Of a DNA stretch of 64,000 nucleotides, positions 34,282-43,019 are shown piece after piece. Positions within the stretch are counted from its first letter, which is position 1, and each line of letters begins with the position of its first letter. The notes under the pieces were generated by a model. It ran no database searches. It was not told the DNA's origin and saw only the letters and a list, made by a program, of their open reading frames with translations. The stretch is from Beijerinckia indica subsp. indica ATCC 9039 (GTDB lineage: Bacteria; Pseudomonadota; Alphaproteobacteria; Rhizobiales; Beijerinckiaceae), in the NCBI RefSeq assembly GCF_000019845.1, contig NC_010581.1, forward strand, positions 1,493,501 to 1,557,500. Direction: 5' to 3'. The position numbers and the translations under genes were made by a program.

Positions 34282-36399
34282 ATGAAACCAAATGGCAAAA
34301 TAAAACTTGCTCTGCTGAGTATGATGACGCTGGCGTCATCCTATGCTCTTGCGGGAACTTACACCGAGACGTTCCGGCCGCAATTTCATTATACGCCCGC
34401 TAAGAATTGGATGAATGATCCCAATGGCTTGGTTTATTATGGGGGGAAGTATCACTTATTTTACCAGTACAACCCCAATGGGATGACCTGGGGAGATATG
34501 TCATGGGGGCATGCGGTCAGCACCGATACGGTTCACTGGACTGAAATGCCCATCGCACTCAATGTCGAGAAATATGCTCCAGGACAGGTAACACAAATGT
34601 TCTGGTCCGGCAGCGCTGTGGTTGACAGTAACAATACCAGCGGCTTGGGGACAACAACCAATCCCCCCATGGTCGCTATTTACACGAGCTATTACCCGCA
34701 AGCTTTAACCTTGGCGAATGGAACATCCGTTCAAGCCGGCACGCAGGCTCAGTCCATTGCTTATAGCTTGGATCAAGGTACAACCTGGACACAATATAGC
34801 GGCGATCCCATTATTCAGCTTCCACCCAGTCCCTATCAAGACCAGTTTCAAAACTTCCGGGACCCAAAAGTATTCTGGTATGCACCGGAAAAAAAGTGGG
34901 TCATGGTCGCCGCCTTGGCGGCTCTTCACAAAGTGGTCTTGTATTCGTCAAAGGACCTGAAACAGTGGACCTTTATGAGCGAGTTTGGTCCGGCCAATGA
35001 GAGCATTGGCGCTTGGGAGTGTCCTGATCTCTTCCCGTTGCCGGTTGACGGGAATACAAGTAATATCAAGTGGGTATTGGTGGTTAATATAAACCCAGGC
35101 TCGATCACGGCGGGGTCCGGTGCCCAATATTTCCTGGGCCAGTTCGATGATACACAGTTCGTTGCCGATGCCAATAATGTTTATGATAGCCTTCCCCCGG
35201 CAGGAAGCACGGTCTTCCAGAATTTTGAGGGATCGAGTTATAGCGCGCTCGGTTGGACTGCTACCGGGGCCCTTGCGGGACAGGCACCGGCGCGCGAAAC
35301 TATCCCGGGCATGGAAGGCAATCAGCTCGCGGACACCTATGGCACCGGTGACTCTTCAGTCAGCACGCTGACATCGCCTCCTTTTACCATCACCACATCT
35401 TACATCAACTTCCTCGTCAGTGGGGGGTACCATCCTTACGACCCCGCGACTTATGGGACATCCATGGACACAGAGACCGCCGTCAACCTTCTCATCAATG
35501 GCAAAGTGGTGCAAAGTACAACAGGCTCCAACGGGATCGAGCTGGTCTGGAGAAGTTGGGACGTGAGTGGCTATAACGGGCAGGTCGCACAAATTCAAAT
35601 CGTTGATAATAATACAGGTACAACGGGCTGGGGCCACATCCTCGTCGATGACATCGTTTTTTCCGACGTGAGCAAGCAAGAAGCCAATTGGATTGACTAC
35701 GGGCCGGATTTCTATGCGGTGAATTCCTGGAATGGGTTATCGGGAGGCCGGCGGCTTTCCATTGGCTGGATGAACAATTGGAACTATGCAAACACCATCC
35801 CGACGACGCCTTGGCGCAGCGCGATGAGTGTCCCGCGCGAATTTGCCTTGAAGACGATCAATAGTCAGGTTCGTCTTGTACAGCGGCCAGTGGCCGATCT
35901 CCTCGGTCTGCGTGGCTCTTCAATTTACACACAGACAACTAACACGTCTCTTTTTTCAAGCAATATGGTGGTTCCTGTTGATAACACGAAGGGAGAGGCA
36001 CTCGACATTTCTACCAAGTTTAAGCCGGGTACTGCCTCGCAATTTGGTATGAAAGTCCGTGTGGGGGCGAATGGCGAGGAAACTGTGGTTGGCTATGACG
36101 TGAAGACACATACAGTTTTTGTAGACCGTTCAAAGTCTGGACAAATAAACTTTGATCCGACTTTCACAGGCCGTTACAGCGCTCCGCTTTTGCCTTCAGT
36201 GGATGGGAGTATCGCACTGCGTGTTTTAGTGGATTGGTCGTCGGTCGAGGTCTTCGGCGGGAGCGGGGAGGCGGTCCTGACCAGCCAGATCTTCCCGGCA
36301 CCAACGAGTGATGGCGTGGCCGTGTTCGCGAATGGCGGGACCGCAGTTTTGCAGTCCATAAACATCTCTTCGATGAATTCGAGCTGGCCGAATCAATAA
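34282..36399 (+). CDS. Secreted GH32 levanase/fructanase
   Basis: A 705-residue secreted glycoside hydrolase family 32 enzyme. A signal peptide ends near residue 24 (SYALA). The five-bladed propeller carries the nucleophile Asp46 in WMNDPNG, the stabiliser Asp194 in FRDP and the acid Glu246 in WECPDLF. A beta-sandwich insertion occupies about residues 309-463 (FQNFEGSSYSALGWTATG up to GHILVDDIVF), as in SacC-type levanases. The C-terminal sandwich ends DWSSVEVFGGSGEAVLTSQIFP. It should release fructose from levan, inulin or sucrose outside the cell. GAGGAAAC precedes the ATG. Composition is visibly less GC-rich than neighbours, suggesting transfer. No sugar transporter or levansucrase is adjacent. 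Confidence 0.93.
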   Translation: MKPNGKIKLALLSMMTLASSYALAGTYTETFRPQFHYTPAKNWMNDPNGLVYYGGKYHLFYQYNPNGMTWGDMSWGHAVSTDTVHWTEMPIALNVEKYAPGQVTQMFWSGSAVVDSNNTSGLGTTTNPPMVAIYTSYYPQALTLANGTSVQAGTQAQSIAYSLDQGTTWTQYSGDPIIQLPPSPYQDQFQNFRDPKVFWYAPEKKWVMVAALAALHKVVLYSSKDLKQWTFMSEFGPANESIGAWECPDLFPLPVDGNTSNIKWVLVVNINPGSITAGSGAQYFLGQFDDTQFVADANNVYDSLPPAGSTVFQNFEGSSYSALGWTATGALAGQAPARETIPGMEGNQLADTYGTGDSSVSTLTSPPFTITTSYINFLVSGGYHPYDPATYGTSMDTETAVNLLINGKVVQSTTGSNGIELVWRSWDVSGYNGQVAQIQIVDNNTGTTGWGHILVDDIVFSDVSKQEANWIDYGPDFYAVNSWNGLSGGRRLSIGWMNNWNYANTIPTTPWRSAMSVPREFALKTINSQVRLVQRPVADLLGLRGSSIYTQTTNTSLFSSNMVVPVDNTKGEALDISTKFKPGTASQFGMKVRVGANGEETVVGYDVKTHTVFVDRSKSGQINFDPTFTGRYSAPLLPSVDGSIALRVLVDWSSVEVFGGSGEAVLTSQIFPAPTSDGVAVFANGGTAVLQSINISSMNSSWPNQ

Positions 36400-36519
36400 T
36401 CGTCCCTGGCTTAAGAAGATGGCGTCGAGACCCATTGCGGCGACAATTGGTCGGTGCAAGAATGTTCGACGCCATCTTTATCTTTCGCCAAAGGGAGCCG
36501 AATACGAGATGGAGCGAAT

Positions 36520-36714
36520 GTGTCCGATAGTCTGGACATGCTTGAACAGAGTAGGATCGCCGCCACAGTCTTCTCACGGGCCGAAGCAGATTGGATCGGC
36601 CACATTTTCCTTGAAGCGGCTCTGTTGCAAGTGCCTGAAATCGGTTTCAAAATTCCGTTGGCGGAATTCTACGAAGGTTTGACCTTCGATTCCCTGGACG
36701 CAACGGACGCGTAA
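36520..36714 (+). CDS. Small protein of unknown function after the levanase
   Basis: A 64-residue protein from a GTG start with GGAG at 36511-36514. It is mostly helical and acidic (SDSLDMLEQSRIAATVFSRAEADWIGHIFLEAALLQVPEIG, then IPLAEFYEGLTFDSLDATDA). No signal peptide, cysteine or known motif is seen. It ends only 12 bases before the end of the convergent recG gene. I do not recognise it; a non-coding explanation is possible. Confidence 0.45.
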   Translation: MSDSLDMLEQSRIAATVFSRAEADWIGHIFLEAALLQVPEIGFKIPLAEFYEGLTFDSLDATDA

Positions 36715-36726
36715 AAATTCGATCTC

Positions 36727-38844
36727 CTATCCAGCATCGAGTAAGCGGATCGCTTCTCGCCGCTCGAACAGATTCAAAAGCAATCGTAAAGCCTCGCCCT
36801 GCGGGCCTTCGAGCTTGGGATTGTCTTCGACCATTTGACGGGCCTCAGCGCGGGCCAGCGTCAACAATTGCGCATGCACGGATAGATCGGCGATGCGGAA
36901 ACCCGGGAGGCCTGATTGCTTCGTGCCAAGCACATCGCCCTCGCCGCGCAGCCGTAAATCTTCTTCAGCGATGCGGAAACCGTCCTCGCTCTCGCGCATG
37001 ATGGCGATCCGCGCCTTGGCGATCTCGCCGAGCGGTCCCTTATACAGTAACAGGCACGAGGATTGGCCGGGGCCGCGCCCAACGCGTCCGCGTAATTGAT
37101 GCAATTGCGCGAGGCCGAACCGCTCCGCATGTTCGATGACCATCACCGTGGCTTCCGGCACGTCGACGCCGACTTCGATCACGGTCGTCGCCACCAGAAT
37201 GCGGGTCTCACCGCTGGCGAAAGCAGCCATGGCGGCGTCTTTTTCGGCCGCTTTCATCTTGCCATGCAGGAGGCCGACCTTCGTGCCGAAAATGGAGGTG
37301 AGGTCCTCGAAACGCGCTTCGACCGCCGCGACATCGAGGAGTTCGCTTTCCTCGACAAGGGGGCAAACCCAATAAGCGCGCCCGCCTTTGGCTAGGAGCC
37401 GGTGCAGCCCATCCACAACCTCGTCGATCCGTTCGATCGGCAAGGCGCGCGTGTCGATCTTCTGCCGGCCAGGCGGTTTTTCCCGCAGAACTGAGACTTC
37501 CATATCGCCGAAAAAGGTCAGGACCAGAGTGCGCGGAATCGGCGTTGCGGTCATGACGAGAATATCCACGGCCTCGCCTTTGTCGCTGAGAGCGAGGCGC
37601 TGATGCACGCCGAAACGATGCTGCTCATCGACCACCGCGAGCCCGAGATCGTGAAAAGTGACATCCTCCTGGAACAGGGCATGAGTGCCGATCAAAATGT
37701 CGATCTCACCGGCTGCGAGCGCCGCGAGACGTTTCGCGCGGCTTGTCCCCTTGTCGCGACCTGTGAGCAAAGCGAGGCGCAGGCCGGTGTTTTCGCAGAG
37801 CGCCGAGAGATTGGCATAATGCTGCCGCGCGAGGATTTCGGTTGGCGCCATCAAGGCCGCCTGACGGCCGGCCTCGACCATGCCGGCCATGGCGAGTAGG
37901 GCAACAAGCGTCTTGCCGGATCCGACATCGCCTTGCAGCAGGCGCAGCATGCGGCGGGGCGCCGCGAGATCGGCTTTGATCTCGGCCAGAGCTTTTTCCT
38001 GGCAGGGTGTCGGCCGGTAGGGCAGGCCGGCGAGAATTTTGGCGGTCAGGCGCCCATCCCCCTGCGCGATCCGCCCTGCCATACGGCGCCTTTTGCCGCG
38101 CATCAGCGCCAAGGCGAGTTGGCTCGCCAACAATTCATCGAGCGCGAGACGAAGCCGGCCTGGCGATTCAAGACCAATGGCATTGGGTTCGGCGGGATGG
38201 TGCAAAGCCTTCAAGGCGTCGGAAAAACTCGGGAAAACCGGAAGCTTGACCAAAGAGAGATCGTGCCATTCGGGAAGTTTGGGTCCCCGTGCTGTAAAAT
38301 ACGCGAAAGCCGCCTCTATGGCCTTGGCGATCTGTTTTTGCGAAAGTCCCTCGGTCGTCGGATAAATCGGTTCGACGGGCGGAAGATTGGCGAGGCCTTG
38401 GGCATCGAGCACGCGGTCGGGATGGACCATTTGCCGATAACCGTCCCAGAGTTCGAGCTTCCCGGACACCCAGCGTTTTTCGCCGCGCGGCAGACTGCGC
38501 TCGATCCATTGCGGATTGGCGAGAAAGAAGACGAGCAGCACGTCGCCGGTTTCATCCTCGACGAGGACGCGGTAGGGCGCTTTGGATCGCGCTGGTGGCG
38601 GCCGGTGTTCGACGACCGTCACTTCGAGTGTCACGACGCGATCCAGCGGAGCCTCGGCGATTTTGGGCCGCTCGCGGCGATCGATGGTGCCGGAAGGAAG
38701 ATGAAACAGAAGGTCGATCACCCGCGCGCCGCCGCTATTGGCGGCAATCCCGACGGCTTTGCCGAGAAGGAGCGCGGTTTTGGGCCCGACACCTTGCAGC
38801 GATTCGGCTGAGGCAAAGAGCGGATCGAGAAGAGAGGGCCGCAT
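36727..38844 (-). CDS. recG: ATP-dependent DNA helicase RecG
   Basis: RecG reverses stalled replication forks and migrates Holliday junctions. The protein has an N-terminal wedge domain (LQGVGPKTALLLGKAVG, then an OB fold). It has Walker A LLQGDVGSGKTLVALLAM, a DEQH box in AVVDEQHRFGVHQR, motif III VMTATPIPRTL and the C-terminal helicase segments including QLRGRVGRGPGQSSCLLLY. Of several upstream in-frame ATGs, the one at 38844 has GGGA just ahead and gives 705 residues, the usual size. It is divergent from panC. Confidence 0.95.
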   Translation of the reverse strand: MRPSLLDPLFASAESLQGVGPKTALLLGKAVGIAANSGGARVIDLLFHLPSGTIDRRERPKIAEAPLDRVVTLEVTVVEHRPPPARSKAPYRVLVEDETGDVLLVFFLANPQWIERSLPRGEKRWVSGKLELWDGYRQMVHPDRVLDAQGLANLPPVEPIYPTTEGLSQKQIAKAIEAAFAYFTARGPKLPEWHDLSLVKLPVFPSFSDALKALHHPAEPNAIGLESPGRLRLALDELLASQLALALMRGKRRRMAGRIAQGDGRLTAKILAGLPYRPTPCQEKALAEIKADLAAPRRMLRLLQGDVGSGKTLVALLAMAGMVEAGRQAALMAPTEILARQHYANLSALCENTGLRLALLTGRDKGTSRAKRLAALAAGEIDILIGTHALFQEDVTFHDLGLAVVDEQHRFGVHQRLALSDKGEAVDILVMTATPIPRTLVLTFFGDMEVSVLREKPPGRQKIDTRALPIERIDEVVDGLHRLLAKGGRAYWVCPLVEESELLDVAAVEARFEDLTSIFGTKVGLLHGKMKAAEKDAAMAAFASGETRILVATTVIEVGVDVPEATVMVIEHAERFGLAQLHQLRGRVGRGPGQSSCLLLYKGPLGEIAKARIAIMRESEDGFRIAEEDLRLRGEGDVLGTKQSGLPGFRIADLSVHAQLLTLARAEARQMVEDNPKLEGPQGEALRLLLNLFERREAIRLLDAG

Positions 38845-39078
38845 CGCGGGTCCCATTTTAAGGATAAATTCTACGCGTTTACAAAAATCTAGCGCCGCAT
38901 GCCTGATTTCGATTTCACGCATCATGCTCTATAGTAGGAGATGATGGCGGCGCAAAGCGCTTCGCCGCGGTGTCATCGCTCGCTGGTGTCATCGCTCGTC
39001 TCCCTCCATACTGTCGTTTGGCGGGGCCGCATTCCCTCCTCGCCCGCACTTTCGCCTTGGCCGAATGGCCGCGTTCCA

Positions 39079-39951
39079 ATGACCAGAATCGTCCCCATGA
39101 ATGATAATCACATCGAAATCCTGCGGGATCCGGCATCTTTGCAGGCCAAGATCGCGCATTGGCGTAGTCAAGGACAGCGTATTGTCCTGGTGCCGACCAT
39201 GGGTGCCTTGCACGCCGGGCATATGTCTTTGGTGAAAGAAGCCAAACGGCTTGGCGACCGCGTGCTTTTGTCGATTTTCGTTAATCCAACCCAATTCGCG
39301 CCGAACGAGGATTATGCGGTCTATCCGCGCCGTCTCGAAGCCGATGCCGAGCTCTCGACCGAGGCCGGGGCCGATCTGATCTTCGCTCCGACACCGGAGA
39401 TCATGTATCCGGCCGGTTTTGCGACAACCATTTCCCTGACGGGTCCGGCAACGGCCGGGCTCGAGGATAAGTTCCGGCCGACTCATTTCGCTGGTGTCGC
39501 GACGGTGGTCGCCAAGCTGCTCAATCTCGCGCGGGCCGATGTCGCGATTTTCGGCCAAAAGGATTATCAGCAGCTTCAGGTCATCCAGCAGATGGTGAGT
39601 GATCTCGCCATTCCGGTCGAGATCGTGGGGGCGCCAACCATGCGCGAGAAGGACGGGCTCGCGCTTTCCTCGCGCAATTTCTATCTGACCGTCGCCGAGC
39701 GTGATGCCGCGCCGCGCCTCTATGCGGCTCTCGTGCAATGCGCTCGGGATATCGCGCGTGGCGAAACCATCAATAAAGCCCTGGCGAACGCTATGGAGAG
39801 CGTAATCGCCGCGGGTTTTGTGATCGATTATATCGAGGCCCGCCATGCCGAAACTTTGGCGCTGGTCGAAAATAGCGGCGAGGGGCCGATCCGCCTGCTC
39901 GCGGCGGCCAAGCTCGGCACGACACGTCTTATTGACAATATTGCTGTATGA
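39079..39951 (+). CDS. panC: Pantothenate synthetase
   Basis: Joins pantoate and beta-alanine with ATP to form pantothenate, the coenzyme A precursor. PTMGALHAGHMSLV carries the HIGH motif, SIFVNPTQFAPNEDYAVYPR the pantoate site, and the REKDGLALSSRNFYL segment the KMSKS-like loop. The ATG at 39079 yields 290 residues, the expected length; the open frame extends upstream but without similarity. acyP starts 11 bases after the stop. No panB is in the window. Confidence 0.95.
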   Translation: MTRIVPMNDNHIEILRDPASLQAKIAHWRSQGQRIVLVPTMGALHAGHMSLVKEAKRLGDRVLLSIFVNPTQFAPNEDYAVYPRRLEADAELSTEAGADLIFAPTPEIMYPAGFATTISLTGPATAGLEDKFRPTHFAGVATVVAKLLNLARADVAIFGQKDYQQLQVIQQMVSDLAIPVEIVGAPTMREKDGLALSSRNFYLTVAERDAAPRLYAALVQCARDIARGETINKALANAMESVIAAGFVIDYIEARHAETLALVENSGEGPIRLLAAAKLGTTRLIDNIAV

Positions 39952-39961
39952 GTGAGCCGGA

Positions 39962-40267
39962 ATGAGCGCGGAATTGATCGTTCATTTGCGCGTCGGTGGC
40001 CGTGTTCAGGGTGTCGGTTACCGTGCCTGGACCGTTGCCGAGGCGCGTCGTCTCGGTTTGCGTGGCTTTGTCCGTAATCGGAGCAATGGCGATGTCGAGG
40101 CGGTTCTAATCGGCACGGCTGAGGCGATCGAGACGCTCAGCGGTCTCTGCCGCCAGGGCCCGCCAGCAGCGCGCGTCGATCGGCTTGAACAAAAGAGAAT
40201 CGATGAAATAATGGCGCAGGCCTTGGCTGAACCGGGAGAAAGAGAAGAAGCGTGCTTCGATTTTTGA
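39962..40267 (+). CDS. acyP: Acylphosphatase
   Basis: A 101-residue acylphosphatase that hydrolyses acyl phosphates. The catalytic Arg is in GRVQGVGYRAWTVAEARRLGL and the Asn in GFVRNRSNGDVEA. The C-terminus is longer than usual (EIMAQALAEPGEREEACFDF). It follows panC by 11 bases and its last 16 bases overlap the start of the small lipoprotein gene. Confidence 0.92.
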   Translation: MSAELIVHLRVGGRVQGVGYRAWTVAEARRLGLRGFVRNRSNGDVEAVLIGTAEAIETLSGLCRQGPPAARVDRLEQKRIDEIMAQALAEPGEREEACFDF

Positions 40268-40461
40268 CATCACCTGCGCAAATGCCAGCCTACGGGTCTG
40301 CCGTGTCGGTTTCTCGGTCACCAAGAGGGCGGTCCATCCGCGTGGTTTTGCTCGCGCTTATGGCCGCGCTGGGACTGGCTGGCTGCGATAAATGCGGCGA
40401 CACCATTCGCTTCAACACGCCCAGCCTGCCCAAAACCTGCCATCCTTCCAACACTCAGTGA
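40252..40461 (+). CDS. Small lipoprotein
   Basis: A 69-residue protein with a type II signal peptide. A basic segment (SRSPRGRSIR) precedes the hydrophobic VVLLALMAALGLAGC with a lipobox ending in the Cys that would be lipidated. The mature part is only about 25 residues with three further features: C-x-x-C (CDKCGD), a short polar stretch and one more Cys (LPKTCHP). The GTG at 40252 has AGAAG upstream and overlaps acyP by 16 bases; ATG 40282 is an alternative. Function unknown. Confidence 0.7.
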   Translation: MLRFLTSPAQMPAYGSAVSVSRSPRGRSIRVVLLALMAALGLAGCDKCGDTIRFNTPSLPKTCHPSNTQ

Positions 40462-40493
40462 AGCGCGGGCAGGGGATGTGAAAGAGGGAACAG

Positions 40494-41375
40494 CTAGGCT
40501 GGTTTCTTCTGTTTGAGCGTGCCCTTGTTTTGAGAGAGCACCATGCTGACGCCACCTGCCACGATGAAGAGCGCACCGATGACGCTCCTGACGCTCGGAA
40601 TCTCGCCGAAGAGAGTGAGACTGAACAAAGTCGCCCAGAGAAGGCTCGTATAGCCGAAAGGCGCAATGGTGCTGGCTGGCGCCACCGTATAGGCGCGGAT
40701 GAGGCAATAATGGCTGCCGCCTCCCAAGAGGCCGAGCAGGCCCATCAAGGCGGCATCGCTCCAGGTCGGCCATATCCCAATAAAAGGCAAAATAACGCTG
40801 GTGACCACGCCGCCGACAAGGGCTGTGTAGAAGAATGTCGTCAATTGTGAATCCCTGCCATAGAGCAGGCGGGTGGTGATTTGATAGGAGGCGTTGCAGA
40901 AAGCGCCGATCAGGGGCAGCACCATCCAGGACGAAAAATCCAGACCGGTTGGATCGGAAATGATGAAGACGCCGAGCATGCCGGCGCAGACACTGAGCCA
41001 CCCTACGAGGCCGACCATTTCCTTCAGAACGAGGACCGATAAAGCGGTGACGAGAACCGGCGTCACCCACATGATCGCCGTATAATCGACGAAACGCAGA
41101 TGCTGGATGCTAAGATTGGCGAAAAGCGTGATGCCAAGCAGCAGCGTCGAACGTATAAGCTGAAGGGATGGGGCCTGCGCCCGCATGGCGGAGGGGCGTC
41201 GCCACAGCACAATACAGGCTGCCCCGAGCGCATGAATGAAGTAACGGGCCCAGGTGACCTCGAGCAGGGGATAGGACTGCATGAGGATGCGCGTCGTCGA
41301 ATCTTGGCAGACGAAAAACAGGGTCGTCAGGCTCATCCAGATGATGCCGGAGAGCCAGGGAGGCATCTTAGCCAT
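40494..41375 (-). CDS. EamA/DMT-family transporter
   Basis: A 293-residue protein with about ten hydrophobic helices in two homologous EamA halves. Examples are LVTALSVLVLKEMVGLVGWLSVCAGMLGVFII in the first and TSLLWATLFSLTLFGEIPSVRSVIGALFIVAGG in the second. The pattern fits the drug/metabolite transporter superfamily, RarD/YdcZ-like exporters of amino acids or other metabolites. The substrate is not known. The gene stands alone and converges with the acyP-lipoprotein pair. Confidence 0.85.
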   Translation of the reverse strand: MAKMPPWLSGIIWMSLTTLFFVCQDSTTRILMQSYPLLEVTWARYFIHALGAACIVLWRRPSAMRAQAPSLQLIRSTLLLGITLFANLSIQHLRFVDYTAIMWVTPVLVTALSVLVLKEMVGLVGWLSVCAGMLGVFIISDPTGLDFSSWMVLPLIGAFCNASYQITTRLLYGRDSQLTTFFYTALVGGVVTSVILPFIGIWPTWSDAALMGLLGLLGGGSHYCLIRAYTVAPASTIAPFGYTSLLWATLFSLTLFGEIPSVRSVIGALFIVAGGVSMVLSQNKGTLKQKKPA

Positions 41376-41506
41376 GGGACTCGTTGATGCGGAAGAAGCG
41401 TGCTTGAGCGCCAGAGCATTTCTTCCTGAGGGTTTCCCTCTGTCTTAACTATTGGACCCGGGAATGGAAACCATTTTGGGCCACGACAGAAGGAAAATCC
41501 CCGTCA

Positions 41507-41773
41507 TCAATAGCGCGAGTGCAACGGATTCTCGCAGACATTGATAAATCTCTGGCGCGGACCTTCCGGGGTCTCGATAGTCTCGGTCTGCAGACATTCG
41601 TCGCGCGGTTCATGGACCACATAGCCGTAAGGATAGGGCCGGCCGAAAAAGCCGAGGCTATCACTTCTGCTGCCGAGGGAATCAGCCTTCACGGCGAGAC
41701 CGGAGGTCAGGATCACGCCAAACGCCATCAGGGCGAAAAGGATCTTGTGGAACGATTTCATCCTATGCACCAT
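41507..41773 (-). CDS. Small secreted protein of unknown function
   Basis: An 88-residue protein with a signal peptide (MKSFHKILFALMAFGVILTSGLAVKA). The mature part is about 58 residues, with a GFFGRPYPYGYVVHEPRDECLQTETIETPEGPRQRFINVCENPLHSRY tail pattern given here only as landmarks: Cys in DECLQT and in FINVCEN could form one disulfide. The ATG at 41773 has GGGGAG very close upstream; ATG 41761 is an alternative. I do not recognise the family. It is divergent from trmJ. Confidence 0.65.
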   Translation of the reverse strand: MVHRMKSFHKILFALMAFGVILTSGLAVKADSLGSRSDSLGFFGRPYPYGYVVHEPRDECLQTETIETPEGPRQRFINVCENPLHSRY

Positions 41774-41961
41774 TGGCTCCCCAGAGCAAAGCCTCTATGG
41801 ATCAGTCGCATATATGACTTGGTTCCGCAAGCCGATTTGGTGCCGCGTCCAAGGCTAATTCATGCCAGGGCGTGAAAATTGGGTAGCGGGAACGCGATGA
41901 TGATCCAAAGTGAGACAGGGGACGCTTTCCCCTGGTTGTGTTGCGCTGGAGACCGGCCGCG

Positions 41962-42777
41962 ATGACCGGAGCCGGTACCGATCACAGTCGTGAGAATGTC
42001 GCTGGCGGCCCCGCCATCATCCTCGTGCGGCCACAGCTCGCGGTCAATATCGGCATGTGCGCGCGAGCCATGGCGAATTTCGGCCTGTCCGACCTGCGTC
42101 TCGTTGCCCCGCGTGAAGGTTGGCCGCGAGAAGGGCGTTTCAAGGACGAAGCGGAAGCCGCGGCGGCCGGCGCGGTGCATCTTCTGGCCTCGGCGAAACT
42201 TTATGCCACCTTGCCGGAAGCGGTCGCCGATTTGAATTTTATCTGGGCGACCACGGCGCGCGAGCGCGGCCAGTGCAAGCGCGTCGCGACACCTGCGCAG
42301 GCTATGCCCGAAAACGCGGCTCGGCTGGCACTGGGGGAGCGGCAGGGCATCTTGTTCGGGCCTGAGCGCACGGGCCTTGCCAATGACGATATTGCGCTTG
42401 CCGACGCGATTCTCACCTTTCCGGTCAATCCCGCCTATGCCTCGCTCAATCTGGCGCAGGCAGTCCTTTTGACCGGCTATGAATGGTTTCAGGCGGCCCA
42501 TAATGCCGAGGCGCCGTTTCAGCTGGCTGATTATTCGCCGCCGGCGCCCCGCGAGATGATCTTGTCCTTTTTCGACTATCTCGAAGGCGAACTCGACCGA
42601 TCGGGCTTCTTCCGACCGGCCGGCAAGGCGCCCGTCATGCGGCGCAATTTGCGCAATATTTTCCACCGCATGCATTTGAGCGAGCAGGATGTGCGGACCT
42701 TGCGCGGCATGGTCGTGCGGCTCGTCGAGGGTCCGCGCGCGCTCGTCACCCGTCGGGCCGACGATCATCAAGACTGA
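41962..42777 (+). CDS. trmJ: TrmJ-family tRNA/rRNA (cytidine/uridine-2'-O)-methyltransferase
   Basis: A SPOUT methyltransferase of 271 residues. AIILVRPQLAVNIGMCARAMANFGLSDLRLV is motif 1, ILFGPERTGLANDDI motif 2 and ILTFPVNPAYASLNLAQAVLLTGYEW motif 3 of the knotted SAM-binding domain. A C-terminal helical extension follows. TrmJ makes the 2'-O-methyl group at tRNA position 32. The ATG at 41962 is preferred over a GTG eight codons upstream. A gap of about 240 bases separates it from murI on the same strand. Confidence 0.88.
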   Translation: MTGAGTDHSRENVAGGPAIILVRPQLAVNIGMCARAMANFGLSDLRLVAPREGWPREGRFKDEAEAAAAGAVHLLASAKLYATLPEAVADLNFIWATTARERGQCKRVATPAQAMPENAARLALGERQGILFGPERTGLANDDIALADAILTFPVNPAYASLNLAQAVLLTGYEWFQAAHNAEAPFQLADYSPPAPREMILSFFDYLEGELDRSGFFRPAGKAPVMRRNLRNIFHRMHLSEQDVRTLRGMVVRLVEGPRALVTRRADDHQD

Positions 42778-43019
42778 CCGCGTTATACCAAAAATCAATA
42801 ATTATCGCCTTTGATACGGGTGCCGTGCGTTGACTGCTCCGCAATGGAGATGTCGCCGCCCGGATCAATTGGCTTTTCCAGGCTTTTGTCTTAAGCAGGG
42901 CCATCGGGAGCGCAGCCTTCGCTGAGACCCGAAGCTCGCAAGCCGCCGGAACAGCCGTCTGTGCGCCTTTTGTCGGCTTGGGTGGAGCAGTGAACCCGAA
43001 AGCGGTGTTTTCCTCGGAT

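Noticed and set aside
37933..38811. Open frame of 292 codons on the plus strand within recG
   Set aside because: No recognisable domain and the recG helicase motifs cover the other strand throughout.
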